NCBI RefSeq assembly: GCF_028368975.1
Contig: NZ_JAQNDM010000001.1
Coordinates: 124,001 to 188,000, forward strand
Length of the DNA: 64,000 bases
DNA from: Stigmatella ashevillena
Lineage (GTDB): Bacteria; Myxococcota; Myxococcia; Myxococcales; Myxococcaceae
Direction: 5' to 3'
How positions within the stretch are numbered: the first letter of the stretch is position 1; every line of letters starts with the position of its first letter. A program made the translations under genes and the position numbers. Positions 6,002 through 14,385 of the stretch are shown here, piece by piece. The notes below the pieces were generated by a model that ran no database searches, was not told the DNA's origin, and saw only the letters and a program-made list of their open reading frames with translations.

Positions 6002-8875
6002 ATGAACCGAAAGGCGCTCATCTTGGCAGGGGCAGCAGGGCTCTTGCTGGTGGCCTGGTGGGCATGGACTGGGCGCTCGACCCCTGATGCCCCCCCCTCT
6101 CCAGCCGTTGCTCCCACGGCACGACACGGCACTTCGCTGAGTCAGGAATCGAAGATCCGAACCCACCCTGGTACCCCAGGACAACCGGAAAACCACCCAG
6201 CCCTCCCTTCCACAGGGGAGACGCCGCCCATCACCGAGCCCATGCGCGCGGAAGAAGGGATGCTGCGCGTCGAAATCGTCACTCCCACGGGTCCCCAGGC
6301 TGACGCCCACTTCACTTTGTACTTTCGCGTTCCCGATGAACCCTCTCCCGGACAACCCCGGTGGCGCCTGGCAGGGACCGGTCGAACCCAGGCAAACGGC
6401 GTGGCGCTCCTTCCTGCCCGGCCTGGGAGGTACCTGGTCTCGGCGCGAGCCGGGAACTTCGCCACGGCGAGGGCCGATGTCCTCAAGCCCCAAGGAGAGG
6501 CCGTCACCGCGGTGCGACTCACACTCGCCGCAGGGGGGGCGTTGGAAGGCTCCGTCGTGAACAAAGCTTCCCAGGGCCCAGTACCTCTCGCGGAGCTGGT
6601 GCTCACCCCTCGCGGTCTCTCCATGGATGAGCGCGCCTCGGCCCCTCAAGAGGAACGGTTTTCGGCCTCCAGCAACGAACGCGGAAGCTTCCGCTTCGAC
6701 GGACTGGCCCCGGGCGAATATCAACTCGAAGCCCGCGCGCCAGGTCACTCGCCCAAGCGTCTGTCGCGCGTTCACGTTCCCTCATCGGGAATCACGATCG
6801 AGATGGAGGCCTCGGCCTTCATCGAAGGCTTTGTCGAACTCTCGGAGGGAAGCCCCGCCGCGCTGGCCCATGTCAGCGCCTTCGGCGCAGAGGAGGCGAT
6901 CCTGACCGAGACAGGCGCGGGCGGCGGCTTCTCTCTCGACGTCCCTCCTGGGAGTTATCAACTCACAGCCCAGAAAGGCGGCAAGACAGGCTCCACCCAC
7001 GGCAAGCTCGTCGTTGGAGCAGGAATGACTCTCCAGAACATCCGCATCCGGCTGGGCGCCTCAACGGCCATCGAAGGCGTGGTGCGCCAGAAAGACTCGG
7101 GCCTCCCCATCGCCCACGCGGTGATCGCTGCTCTTCCCAGCAGCGAGGGCGGAGAGGTGGAGGTGGGCCGCGCCAGTTCCAATCCAGAAGGACGCTTCGA
7201 GGTTGCCGGACTGGCCCCGGGCGCATACGACGTGAGGGTTCGGGCGCAGGGCTTCAAGGCACTACACCGCGCGGGAATCACCTTGCTGGAAGGACAACGC
7301 TTCGAGCTGCTCGCCGAGCTGGCCTCCAACGGCCGCATCGAAGGCACGGTGACCGGCAGCGCGAAACAACCCCTCGCGGGAGTCCACGTCAGCCCTCAAC
7401 GGAAGTGGGGTCCCCTAGAAGGTGCCGGCGCCACGGTGACCAACGAAGAAGGCCACTTCGCCCTCGAAGATGTTCCTCCAGGAGACGTCTACGTCGCCGC
7501 GCGCCGTCCCGGCAGTGATGCGAACACGCGCGTTCCCGTCAAAGTCGAATCAGGCAAGACCTCGCGAGTCCAGCTCCAGCTCTCTGACGAGGGCACCCTC
7601 GAAGGCACCGTCCGCCTCCTGGGGGGACGCCTTCCAACCCGGCCCGTCACCGTCTATGCGAAGCAAGTCGAAGCCCCCCGCTCCGAGGGGCTCGAGGTGC
7701 CAGCCACCGCAGAGGGGACGTTTTCGATACGGGCAGGCGCAGGCCGCTACCAGCTCAGCGCGTGGCTGGTAGACGCCCGCTCCGGGAACGATCAGGAGAA
7801 GATCGTCACGCTCGAAGCAGATCAGCGCCAACACGTGGACCTGGAGGTGCGCGAAGGAACGAAGCCCATCACCGTCACCGTCCTCGAGCCCAACGGCGCT
7901 CCCAGCGTGCGAGCGACCGTCATGGGATGCGAGGCGGGACAGTCGAACATCCTCCTCGAAGACCTGACCGATGAGTCCGGACAAGTCACGCTGAGGGTGG
8001 ACTCTCTGGGTGCTGACTTGCTGCACCTCTGGGCGACCAATGGGGGCCGCAGTGGTGATCTCCCCAGGGTGTCTTCCGGGAGCACCCGTGCGACCCTCCA
8101 ACTCTCACCGGGAGCCCGCTTGACGGGCACCGTCCGCTCAGCGGGAGGCCGCGCCGTCGATGGCTTCCAGCTCGTCGTGGCGGCGATCCGGACCGGGGAG
8201 GACTTCTTCAGCCAGCAGAAGTTCGAATTCACGGGAGACCGATTCCACGTGGAGGATGTCGCCCCGGGCCGACTGTCCGTCACCGCCACGCTGCCAGATG
8301 GGCGTGCTGGAAAGGCCGAGGCGGCCCCTGTCTCGGGCTCAGCGGCCCACGTCGAGATCGTCGTGGAGGCGGGCGGTGGCCTCAAAGGCCGTCTGCTCGA
8401 CTTGAAGTCGGGCGAGCCCATTCCACAGGCCTTCGTCGAAGTCGACGGCCTCGTCTCCCCCACCACCGGTCCGGACGGCCGGTTTCAGCTCGACGACATC
8501 GCCCCCGGCCCCCATCGGGCCACCGCCTGGGAGCGACAGCACGGCATCGCTGACAAGCAGGTGAACATCCTCCCTGGGAAGGTGCTGGAGCTCGGCGATT
8601 GGTACATGGCTTCACCCCCGGTGGAACCCGGCCGTCTGGGCCTTGCCTTCGGGATGAGCGGAGAGGACGTCATCATCCGCTGGATCTCCGCAGGCGCGGG
8701 GACGGGTGTCCAAATCGGCGACGTGATCACCGCCATCGATGGGGCCACGGTGCTCACCCCAGGGGAAGCACGGCAGCGCGAGCTGGGCCCGCCGGGCAGC
8801 CCGGCAACGCTCTCCCTCCGCCGTGGAACGCAGAGGCACACGGTCACGCTCATCCGCGCCGGGTCCCCACAGTGA
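6002..8875 (+). CDS. Membrane-anchored multi-repeat carboxypeptidase-regulatory-like protein with a C-terminal PDZ domain
   Basis: The 957-residue protein starts at an ATG with AAGGAAAG upstream. An uncleaved N-terminal anchor (about residues 5-22, rich in Leu/Ala/Trp) is followed by a proline-rich linker and then about nine transthyretin-like beta-sandwich modules of 80-90 residues. These repeat the motif (I/L)-E-G-x-V ... P-L-A-x-V ... G-x-F-x-(F/L)-(D/E)-x-(L/V)-x-P-G-x-Y (for example near residues 175-255, 355-430 and 440-510). Residues about 875-955 form a PDZ domain (GLAFGMSG, GVQIGDVITAIDGATV, TLSLRRGTQRHTVTL). Such proteins sit in the periplasm or on the cell surface; the beta modules are structural or ligand-binding and lack carboxypeptidase residues. 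The gene is divergent from the recX lipoprotein operon. Confidence 0.85.
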   Translation: MNRKALILAGAAGLLLVAWWAWTGRSTPDAPPSPAVAPTARHGTSLSQESKIRTHPGTPGQPENHPALPSTGETPPITEPMRAEEGMLRVEIVTPTGPQADAHFTLYFRVPDEPSPGQPRWRLAGTGRTQANGVALLPARPGRYLVSARAGNFATARADVLKPQGEAVTAVRLTLAAGGALEGSVVNKASQGPVPLAELVLTPRGLSMDERASAPQEERFSASSNERGSFRFDGLAPGEYQLEARAPGHSPKRLSRVHVPSSGITIEMEASAFIEGFVELSEGSPAALAHVSAFGAEEAILTETGAGGGFSLDVPPGSYQLTAQKGGKTGSTHGKLVVGAGMTLQNIRIRLGASTAIEGVVRQKDSGLPIAHAVIAALPSSEGGEVEVGRASSNPEGRFEVAGLAPGAYDVRVRAQGFKALHRAGITLLEGQRFELLAELASNGRIEGTVTGSAKQPLAGVHVSPQRKWGPLEGAGATVTNEEGHFALEDVPPGDVYVAARRPGSDANTRVPVKVESGKTSRVQLQLSDEGTLEGTVRLLGGRLPTRPVTVYAKQVEAPRSEGLEVPATAEGTFSIRAGAGRYQLSAWLVDARSGNDQEKIVTLEADQRQHVDLEVREGTKPITVTVLEPNGAPSVRATVMGCEAGQSNILLEDLTDESGQVTLRVDSLGADLLHLWATNGGRSGDLPRVSSGSTRATLQLSPGARLTGTVRSAGGRAVDGFQLVVAAIRTGEDFFSQQKFEFTGDRFHVEDVAPGRLSVTATLPDGRAGKAEAAPVSGSAAHVEIVVEAGGGLKGRLLDLKSGEPIPQAFVEVDGLVSPTTGPDGRFQLDDIAPGPHRATAWERQHGIADKQVNILPGKVLELGDWYMASPPVEPGRLGLAFGMSGEDVIIRWISAGAGTGVQIGDVITAIDGATVLTPGEARQRELGPPGSPATLSLRRGTQRHTVTLIRAGSPQ

Positions 8876-8941
8876 TTTCTCGATTCTTGTGAATTGGGAA
8901 GCAGTGGGGTCCCTCTCCCGGCCCTGGTAGGATCCGACGGC

Positions 8942-11203
8942 ATGGCCGCAACCTCCCTGTTGCGCACGACCGCGACGTGCCCCGTCGACTTCGAGCCGCC
9001 CCTGCCAGACAACGCTCGCTCGCTCCAGGCGGTCGAGGGCGTGCCAGGGGCCTATCTGCTGGCTCCTGTCCTTTCCCGCGCCGAGTGTGAGCAGCTCATC
9101 ACGGCTTCCGAGGCGCTGGGCTATGCCCCCAAGAAGAGCCGACGCTCCGGTCCTCCCATCCGCACCAATACCCGGCTGCTCTACGAAGCCCATCCAGGGT
9201 TGAGCGAGACGCTGGCCCAGCGCATGCGCCCACACCTCGAAGCCATCGACGTGAGCGGCGTGGGGCAGTGGCGGCTGGTGGAAGACAGCCGTCTGCTCAA
9301 CGAGCGCTGGAGAATGAACCGCTACGCGGCAGGCGAGCAGTTCTTCCCCCACTTCGATACCGGTTACGCGCTCGGCCGTGACTGCCGCTCCCTGCTCAGT
9401 GTCATCCTCTACCTCAATGATGACTTCGGCGAAGGAGAGACCGTCTTCTTTCCCGGAGGACAGACGCGCGACCACATGCTCCCGGGCGATGAAGATGCCC
9501 AGGAGGTCCGCATCCGGCCCACCGCGGGAACCGCGCTGGTGTTCCATCACTTTGGACCGCTGAGCCCTCGTCACTCCGGGCTCGCGCCCCTCCCGGGCCA
9601 GCGGCCCAAGTACGTGATCCGCACGGATGTCTTCTATGCGCGGACACCTCCGCTGGCCAGCGCCACGCTCTTTGGCCGGAGCCCAGAAACCCACCGGTGT
9701 GTGATCCTTCTGGGACCTCCCGGCGCGGGCAAGAGCACCCAGCTCCGGCAGCTCTCCCAGGCGCTGGGCTACACCGGCATCGACTTCGGACAGTGTGTTC
9801 GCAGCGAGCGGGCACGGTCCAGCGAGCTGGGTGCACGCATCCAACAGTTCCGGCTCAAGCGGGCCGCCCTCCAGGACGCCGCCTTTGGCGCCACGGGAGA
9901 GCAGCGGCGGCCCTCGGGATGGCTGCCAGACGCCCTGAGCCTGGAGCTGCTGGAACGGCAACTCGAAAACCTGGGCCCCACCGCGGGGCTCGTGCTCGAT
10001 GGCTTTCCCCGCATGCGGTCCCAGTCCAACTTCCTGGAGGGAAACCGCTGGCAGTTGCTCGCCGCAGTGCACCTGAAGGTGGACGACGCCACGCGGGCGG
10101 AGCGCTTGGAAGGGCGCACCATCGACCCTGCCACAGGGCAGCCGTTCCACACGCAGCATGCGCCTCCCAGCCCAGAGGGCACCGTCACCCGGCGCCCCGA
10201 GGATGCGCCTGAGTCCGTGAAGGCCCGGATGGTGGACTGGGAGCAGGACACGCGTCCGCTCCTGGAGCATTACGCCAAGCGAGGCGTCGCCGTGGAGGTG
10301 GAGGGTGGCGGCTCTCCCGAAGCGGTGACGCGAGCCATCCTGCTTTCACTCTCTCGACGGCTCCTCGAGGAAGCCACTCCGCTGTTCCCCGCCCCCCTGG
10401 CCGAACTCCTGGAGAATGCCTCCACGGATGGGGTGAACCACTCTTCCCGCCTGGACTCGCTGGTGTTCCGTTACCAGCCCCCTTCCGGAGCCGCCCTCTA
10501 CCTCAAGCTGGCGCCGCCCTGGGGTGCCCCACTCAAGACCGAGGCCGCCTTTCTCGCCTCCGAGCGCGCGCGGCAACTGGCCCTCCAGGTCCCCGTCCTC
10601 CGAGGCCTCTTCACCCTCGGTGGAGACGTGACGGCCCTGGTCACCGAGGAACTCCCTGGGGCGTCTGCCAAGCGGGCCGCCCAGGCGTGTACCCACGACC
10701 TGGAGCGAACGAGGCTCGTGCACAACCTGGCCGAGGTGCTGCGAACCTTCCACCAAGCGCCTCCTCTGGAGGGTCTGGCCGATGACGCCATCCAGGGGTT
10801 GCTGCTGCGAGCACGGGAGCGCTTGAACCGGGGCGAAGTCCCTCCGCGCAACTTCACCTCCAAATATGGCCTCGCCCTGGAAGGCCGCGAGGCGCTCGCC
10901 CAAGAACTCAATCGCCTCGAACTCGCCGCACGGTCGCTCGCAGAAGGGCCGCGCGTGCTGCTCCACGGAGATCCGTGCTTGCCCAACTTCCGGGTGGATC
11001 CCTCCGGGGCATTCACGGGATGCCTGGATCTGTCGGGCGTCAGAGGGGGAGACCGGTATTGGGATCTCGCCCTGGCCTCCTGGTCCGTGCAACACAACCT
11101 CGGGGAGCGGTGGGCGGAGGCCTTCCTCGAGGCCAGTTGTGAGGGGCATGTGGATCGTGACCGCCTGAGTTTCTTCACCGGCCTGCGCAGGTTCCTGGTG
11201 TGA
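8942..11203 (+). CDS. Three-domain fusion: 2OG-Fe(II) oxygenase, adenylate-kinase-like kinase and APH-like phosphotransferase
   Basis: The start at 8942 has AGGA nine bases upstream and gives 753 residues. Residues 30-235 form a prolyl-4-hydroxylase-like domain with the iron ligands H137-x-D139 and H211, and R227 placed to hold 2-oxoglutarate. Residues 252-465 match adenylate/nucleoside monophosphate kinases: GPPGAGKST (K264), LDGFPRM, a GRTIDPATGQPFH lid segment and the late DTRPLLEHYAKRG helix. Residues 480-753 match the APH/choline kinase fold: FRYQPPSGAALYLKL (K522), HGDPCLPN (H675, D677, N682), LDL (D696) and GGDRYWDLA. All three sets of catalytic residues appear intact, so all may be active. 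Its stop overlaps the next gene by four bases (GTGA), so the two enzymes are translationally coupled. Substrate unknown; a small polyol, sugar or modified nucleotide is conceivable. I know of no characterised protein with this order. Confidence 0.88.
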   Translation: MAATSLLRTTATCPVDFEPPLPDNARSLQAVEGVPGAYLLAPVLSRAECEQLITASEALGYAPKKSRRSGPPIRTNTRLLYEAHPGLSETLAQRMRPHLEAIDVSGVGQWRLVEDSRLLNERWRMNRYAAGEQFFPHFDTGYALGRDCRSLLSVILYLNDDFGEGETVFFPGGQTRDHMLPGDEDAQEVRIRPTAGTALVFHHFGPLSPRHSGLAPLPGQRPKYVIRTDVFYARTPPLASATLFGRSPETHRCVILLGPPGAGKSTQLRQLSQALGYTGIDFGQCVRSERARSSELGARIQQFRLKRAALQDAAFGATGEQRRPSGWLPDALSLELLERQLENLGPTAGLVLDGFPRMRSQSNFLEGNRWQLLAAVHLKVDDATRAERLEGRTIDPATGQPFHTQHAPPSPEGTVTRRPEDAPESVKARMVDWEQDTRPLLEHYAKRGVAVEVEGGGSPEAVTRAILLSLSRRLLEEATPLFPAPLAELLENASTDGVNHSSRLDSLVFRYQPPSGAALYLKLAPPWGAPLKTEAAFLASERARQLALQVPVLRGLFTLGGDVTALVTEELPGASAKRAAQACTHDLERTRLVHNLAEVLRTFHQAPPLEGLADDAIQGLLLRARERLNRGEVPPRNFTSKYGLALEGREALAQELNRLELAARSLAEGPRVLLHGDPCLPNFRVDPSGAFTGCLDLSGVRGGDRYWDLALASWSVQHNLGERWAEAFLEASCEGHVDRDRLSFFTGLRRFLV

Positions 11204-12600
11204 ACACTCCTCCAGAGTCCATCCGCCACGTCGCCCTCATCGGCCTCGGATGGCATGCCCGCCGCGTCTACTACCCTTGGCTCGAGGAGGCCGCACTCCA
11301 GGACCGCGTCCGCATCAGCGCCGTCGTCGACCTGCATGCCAACAGCGACACCGTGCGCAACTACCTCGCACAGCGGCGGGTGGCTCCCGGCCAGCTCCTC
11401 TTCACCGAGTCAGGTCTCCCCACGGACGCCCTGCCCGAGGACCTTCTCCGGCACCTCAACGGCCTGCGTGCCGCCGGGCAGTTGGACGGGGTGATCATTT
11501 CCACCGAGCCGCGTGCCCACAAGCGCTACGTGATGTGGGCCCTCCAAAGCGGTATTCACGTGCTGCTCGACAAGCCCATCAGTGCTCCGGCCAACGCCGC
11601 CAGCACCGCGGAGGTCGCCCAGGCTCTCTGGAAGGACTTCGAGGACATCGCCCAAGCCCTGGCCGCCTCGCGCTCCCGCCTCGTGGTGCAAGCCCAACGC
11701 CGCATGCACGCGGGCTACGGCTTCATCAAGCGCTACCTCGAGGACTTCCTCCAGGAATATGGGGTGCCCATCTCCTTCCTGGACCTCTACCACGCCGACG
11801 GCATGTGGGTGATGCCGGATGAGTGGGATCGCGAGCACCACGCCTACAAGAACCGGACGGGCAAGCTCTTGCACTCGGGGTATCACTTCGTGGACCTGGG
11901 CTCCTGGCTGCTGGAGAGCAACCGGCTCGCGAACCCGGCCTCCAGCCTCCTGGAATTCCAGGTGCAGACCTTCGAGCCGAAGGACTTCCTCGCACTCCTG
12001 GATGGACGTTACGAGAAGCTGTTCGGACCGGGGGGTGTTCCCGCTCCGGTGCCCTCCGTCGGAAATCATGGAGAGATGGATCTCACCCTCATGGGCCGGG
12101 TTCTCACCGGGGAGACCGTCCAGACGTTGGTCTCCCTCCAGCTCCTCCAGAACTCCTTCTCGCGCCGCGCCTCTCCCGCTCCGCCCGCCGATCCTTATAA
12201 GGGGGCCGGACGCGTCCGGCATGAGCGCATGAACCTTCAGGTGGGACCGCTGCTCAACCTGCAGGTCCACTCCTACCAGTCCTACGAGACGCGGGATCAC
12301 CGCGTGCAGGCCCCTTACGGACCGGGGCACCTGGACCACTTCGACGTCTACGTGTTTCGCAACGCCGATGCCGTCGGGGGCACCCCCTTCGAAAAGCTCG
12401 AGTTCGGCAAGACGGCCCAGCCCTCCGGGCACAACGAGCAGGCCCGCCTGGCGCTGCTGGAGGCGTTCCTCCAGGGGCATCCCAGCGGCTCTGAGCTGGA
12501 AGACCACCGGCGCACGAACCTGTGGATGTCCCAGATTTATCAAGCCATCCATGACCGAAGAACGGGGACTCAGGAAGTGTGCCGCATGCCCTGGAGCTGA
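11200..12600 (+). CDS. Gfo/Idh/MocA-family NAD(P)-dependent oxidoreductase
   Basis: The 466-residue protein starts at a GTG that overlaps the stop of the fusion gene (GTGA). The N-terminal Rossmann fold shows VALIGLGWHARRVYYPWL, a variant GxGxxA dinucleotide loop, then LDGVIISTEPRAHKRYVMWAL and HVLLDKPIS, the family's (E/D)KP motif with the lysine near the nicotinamide. The C-terminal alpha/beta domain includes LHSGYHFVDLGSWLL, corresponding to the catalytic G-x-H-xx-D region. At 466 residues it is longer than typical members (330-390), with extra segments around residues 270-340. The family oxidises or epimerises sugars, inositols and related alcohols. The coupling suggests it acts on the same substrate as the fusion protein. 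Confidence 0.88.
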   Translation: MNTPPESIRHVALIGLGWHARRVYYPWLEEAALQDRVRISAVVDLHANSDTVRNYLAQRRVAPGQLLFTESGLPTDALPEDLLRHLNGLRAAGQLDGVIISTEPRAHKRYVMWALQSGIHVLLDKPISAPANAASTAEVAQALWKDFEDIAQALAASRSRLVVQAQRRMHAGYGFIKRYLEDFLQEYGVPISFLDLYHADGMWVMPDEWDREHHAYKNRTGKLLHSGYHFVDLGSWLLESNRLANPASSLLEFQVQTFEPKDFLALLDGRYEKLFGPGGVPAPVPSVGNHGEMDLTLMGRVLTGETVQTLVSLQLLQNSFSRRASPAPPADPYKGAGRVRHERMNLQVGPLLNLQVHSYQSYETRDHRVQAPYGPGHLDHFDVYVFRNADAVGGTPFEKLEFGKTAQPSGHNEQARLALLEAFLQGHPSGSELEDHRRTNLWMSQIYQAIHDRRTGTQEVCRMPWS

Positions 12601-12622
12601 CACGCTCCCCGAGGAATTCCAC

Positions 12623-12784
12623 ATGAGCAGCGACGCCGCGTCCCCGCCGGACTCACGGAACTCCATTCAGTCAGATCGTCGAGGGCTCCTCGCCTCGGGC
12701 ATGTGGAGCGCGTGTCAGACAGCGCCATCCCGGGCCGGTGGAGCGTGCCAGGAGACGCGCAGCAGCCCCCTCAGCGCGGAGTGA
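12623..12784 (+). CDS. Short open frame with a strong ribosome site, possible gene remnant
   Basis: An ATG at 12623 has GAGGAA six bases upstream and lies 22 bases after the oxidoreductase stop, which is how a third operon gene would look. The 53-residue frame begins MSSDAASPPDS and has SDRRGLLASG at residues 17-26, reminiscent of a twin-arginine signal start, but no hydrophobic stretch follows. It runs 14 bases into the 3' end of the convergent gene at 12771. It may be the stump of a third gene cut off when the minus-strand locus arrived, or simply chance. Low confidence. Confidence 0.25.
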   Translation: MSSDAASPPDSRNSIQSDRRGLLASGMWSACQTAPSRAGGACQETRSSPLSAE

Positions 12785-13529
12785 CGCGCCCGCCGATCTC
12801 CGGGAAGCGCTCGTAGGCCCGCTTCAGCGCGTCCAGGTGGGCGCGGTCATCGAGATCAAGCGGTGCATCCGTGAGCTGCACCACCCACCCGCCCGACTCC
12901 GTGCGCCGCGCCCGCGAGAGCAGCTCGGCGTCGCGCGAGGTGTCTGGGAATCCGATGGTTCGTGCGGCACCTGCAGACCAATAGTTCAGCCACCCGAGGT
13001 AATAAGGAATCTCGGGCGAGCGGATGTGCTCGAAGAGCTTCAGGGCGGGCAGCCCCCGGCGTGGGGACGGCGGCCCTCCCTGCGTGGGTGCTGTCTGATA
13101 CGCGATGTCCACCGCAGCGTCGTCTGGCGTCGCCTCCCCCCACAGTGCATGCGCACTCTCGGCCACGGCCTCAAGCACAGCTGCCGCTGCCGCGATCACC
13201 GGCTTGTCCAGTGGCATTTCCGCATGCACTTCAAACCGCGGCTGACCGCCCGGGCTGAGGCGTCCCGATCTTCCCCTTCCCGAAACCGTCACGGGGTAGC
13301 TCTCGTCCCCGTTGCACAGAAGAGGGAATCTCCCGTCCTGCGTCCTTTCCGCGAGCCATGCATCGCGCTGCGGCAATGCAATGGGGCGCCCGCCTTCGGA
13401 GACCCGCCACTCTAGGCGCAAGCCGGGGAGCGCCTTTTCCATCCCATGGACGATAGCGAGCGTGCGGCCGTCGTTGCCCACGAGCGCAGGCGCGTAGACG
13501 ACGATGCCGAGTCTTCTTCGCGTAGTCAT
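12771..13529 (-). CDS. DUF5953-like protein, candidate immunity partner of the adjacent lipoprotein
   Basis: I place the start at the ATG at 13529, inside the stop of the upstream gene (ATGA overlap); the frame is open a further 34 codons upstream but that would bury it in the preceding gene. The 252-residue product begins MTTRRRLGIVVYAP followed by GNDGRTLAIVHGMEKALPGLRLEWR, a pattern I associate with the myxobacterial DUF5953 family. It has no signal peptide or membrane span, so it should be cytosolic. A later part has LKLFEHIRSPEIPYYLGWLNYWS and a C-terminal PLDLDDRAHLDALKRAYERFPEIGGR. Tight coupling to a predicted exported nuclease suggests protection of the producer, but this is inference from position and family co-occurrence. 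Confidence 0.75.
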   Translation of the reverse strand: MTTRRRLGIVVYAPALVGNDGRTLAIVHGMEKALPGLRLEWRVSEGGRPIALPQRDAWLAERTQDGRFPLLCNGDESYPVTVSGRGRSGRLSPGGQPRFEVHAEMPLDKPVIAAAAAVLEAVAESAHALWGEATPDDAAVDIAYQTAPTQGGPPSPRRGLPALKLFEHIRSPEIPYYLGWLNYWSAGAARTIGFPDTSRDAELLSRARRTESGGWVVQLTDAPLDLDDRAHLDALKRAYERFPEIGGRVTPR

Positions 13530-14236
13530 CGTTTGCACCCCGTGACGACAATATCGAGGGTCCGGTCCTCTCGCAGCAGCGCGTCTTTGTGCGCTTGGGT
13601 GCTCACCCCAATCACGTAGCCATATCCGCATGCCGCCGCCGCGTCTTGCTCCTTTTCTATTTGCTCCAGCTCCTTCTCAATCTCCCGCCTCCGGATGAAG
13701 TCAGGGTACGTGTCGAATTGATGGGTCTTGATCTCCCACAGCACGCGCACGCCAACTTGCAGCGCATCGAAGCGCACACCGCCCACGAGCACGTCCATTC
13801 CGGGATAACGGTTGGGCGGAAACTTATCGGCGCACTCGTCATGCGGATCATCTTTGCCCGCGTGCGGCACTGGAATGGGCTTGCACTCTGGGCGGCGCTC
13901 CGTAGCCACTGGGGCAGACAGGTCCCTCCTGTTCCCTCTGGACCTATCTGGTGTGGGGTCCGCCGCCGGTTCCTGCGAGGCCCGAGGAGCGTCTCCGGCC
14001 CAAAGGCCCGGCTCCCGGGTAGGCGGCAACACGCGCTTGTGCGGGCTGCGCGGCAGGGGCTGGGGGCGAACCTGCCCTGGCTGCCCGGGGGTGGGGAGGC
14101 CCGTGCCGGGCACAGCGGGTGGGCGCACAGGCGCCCAAGCGTAGGTCTCAGGCGCCTCTTGAGAGGTGGCGCACCCAGCGACGACGACGGCCACGGCAAC
14201 GGCTTGGCGGAGTGCGCTGCACGTTCGGAAGTTCAT
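13526..14236 (-). CDS. Lipoprotein with a PD-(D/E)xK-like nuclease C-terminus, SitA-like polymorphic toxin candidate
   Basis: The start at 14236 is fixed by AAAGGA at 14243-14248, six bases upstream; an ATG five codons earlier sits across that site. The 236-residue product has a signal ending in VVVAGC (Cys22), a proline-rich linker (about residues 30-110), and a C-terminal domain from about residue 115. That domain has KPIPVPHAGKDDPH, a strand GMDVLVGGVRFDALQ (D148, D157) and VLWEIKTH (E168, K170), fitting the D...ExK arrangement of restriction-endonuclease-fold toxins, then a Glu/Lys helix and GYGYVIGVST. It resembles DUF6310-type proteins that NCBI groups with Sit toxins. In Myxococcus, SitA lipoproteins pass between kin cells by TraA-dependent outer-membrane exchange. 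The overlap with the 12771-13529 gene supports a toxin/immunity pair. No SitB-like gene is present. Confidence 0.75.
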   Translation of the reverse strand: MNFRTCSALRQAVAVAVVVAGCATSQEAPETYAWAPVRPPAVPGTGLPTPGQPGQVRPQPLPRSPHKRVLPPTREPGLWAGDAPRASQEPAADPTPDRSRGNRRDLSAPVATERRPECKPIPVPHAGKDDPHDECADKFPPNRYPGMDVLVGGVRFDALQVGVRVLWEIKTHQFDTYPDFIRRREIEKELEQIEKEQDAAAACGYGYVIGVSTQAHKDALLREDRTLDIVVTGCKR

Positions 14237-14242
14237 TCCACG

Positions 14243-14248
14243 TCCTTT
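14243..14248 (-). promoter_or_regulatory. Ribosome-binding site that decides the toxin-candidate start
   Basis: AAAGGA lies six bases before the ATG at 14236. It overlaps the alternative upstream ATG at 14251, which therefore is probably not used. The chosen start puts the hydrophobic signal and lipobox at the correct distance from the N-terminus. Confidence 0.6.
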
Positions 14249-14385
14249 CATCCGCCGCGCCAGCTCGGCCGCGGTGGAGCCGCGCGCGTCGGGCGCCAGC
14301 TCGGCCCAGTGGGCGCCCACGTCGGACAGCTTCGGAGCCTCCCCGGCGAGCCAGGAGCCCGGACCGGGGAAGGACGCGGCGTGAG

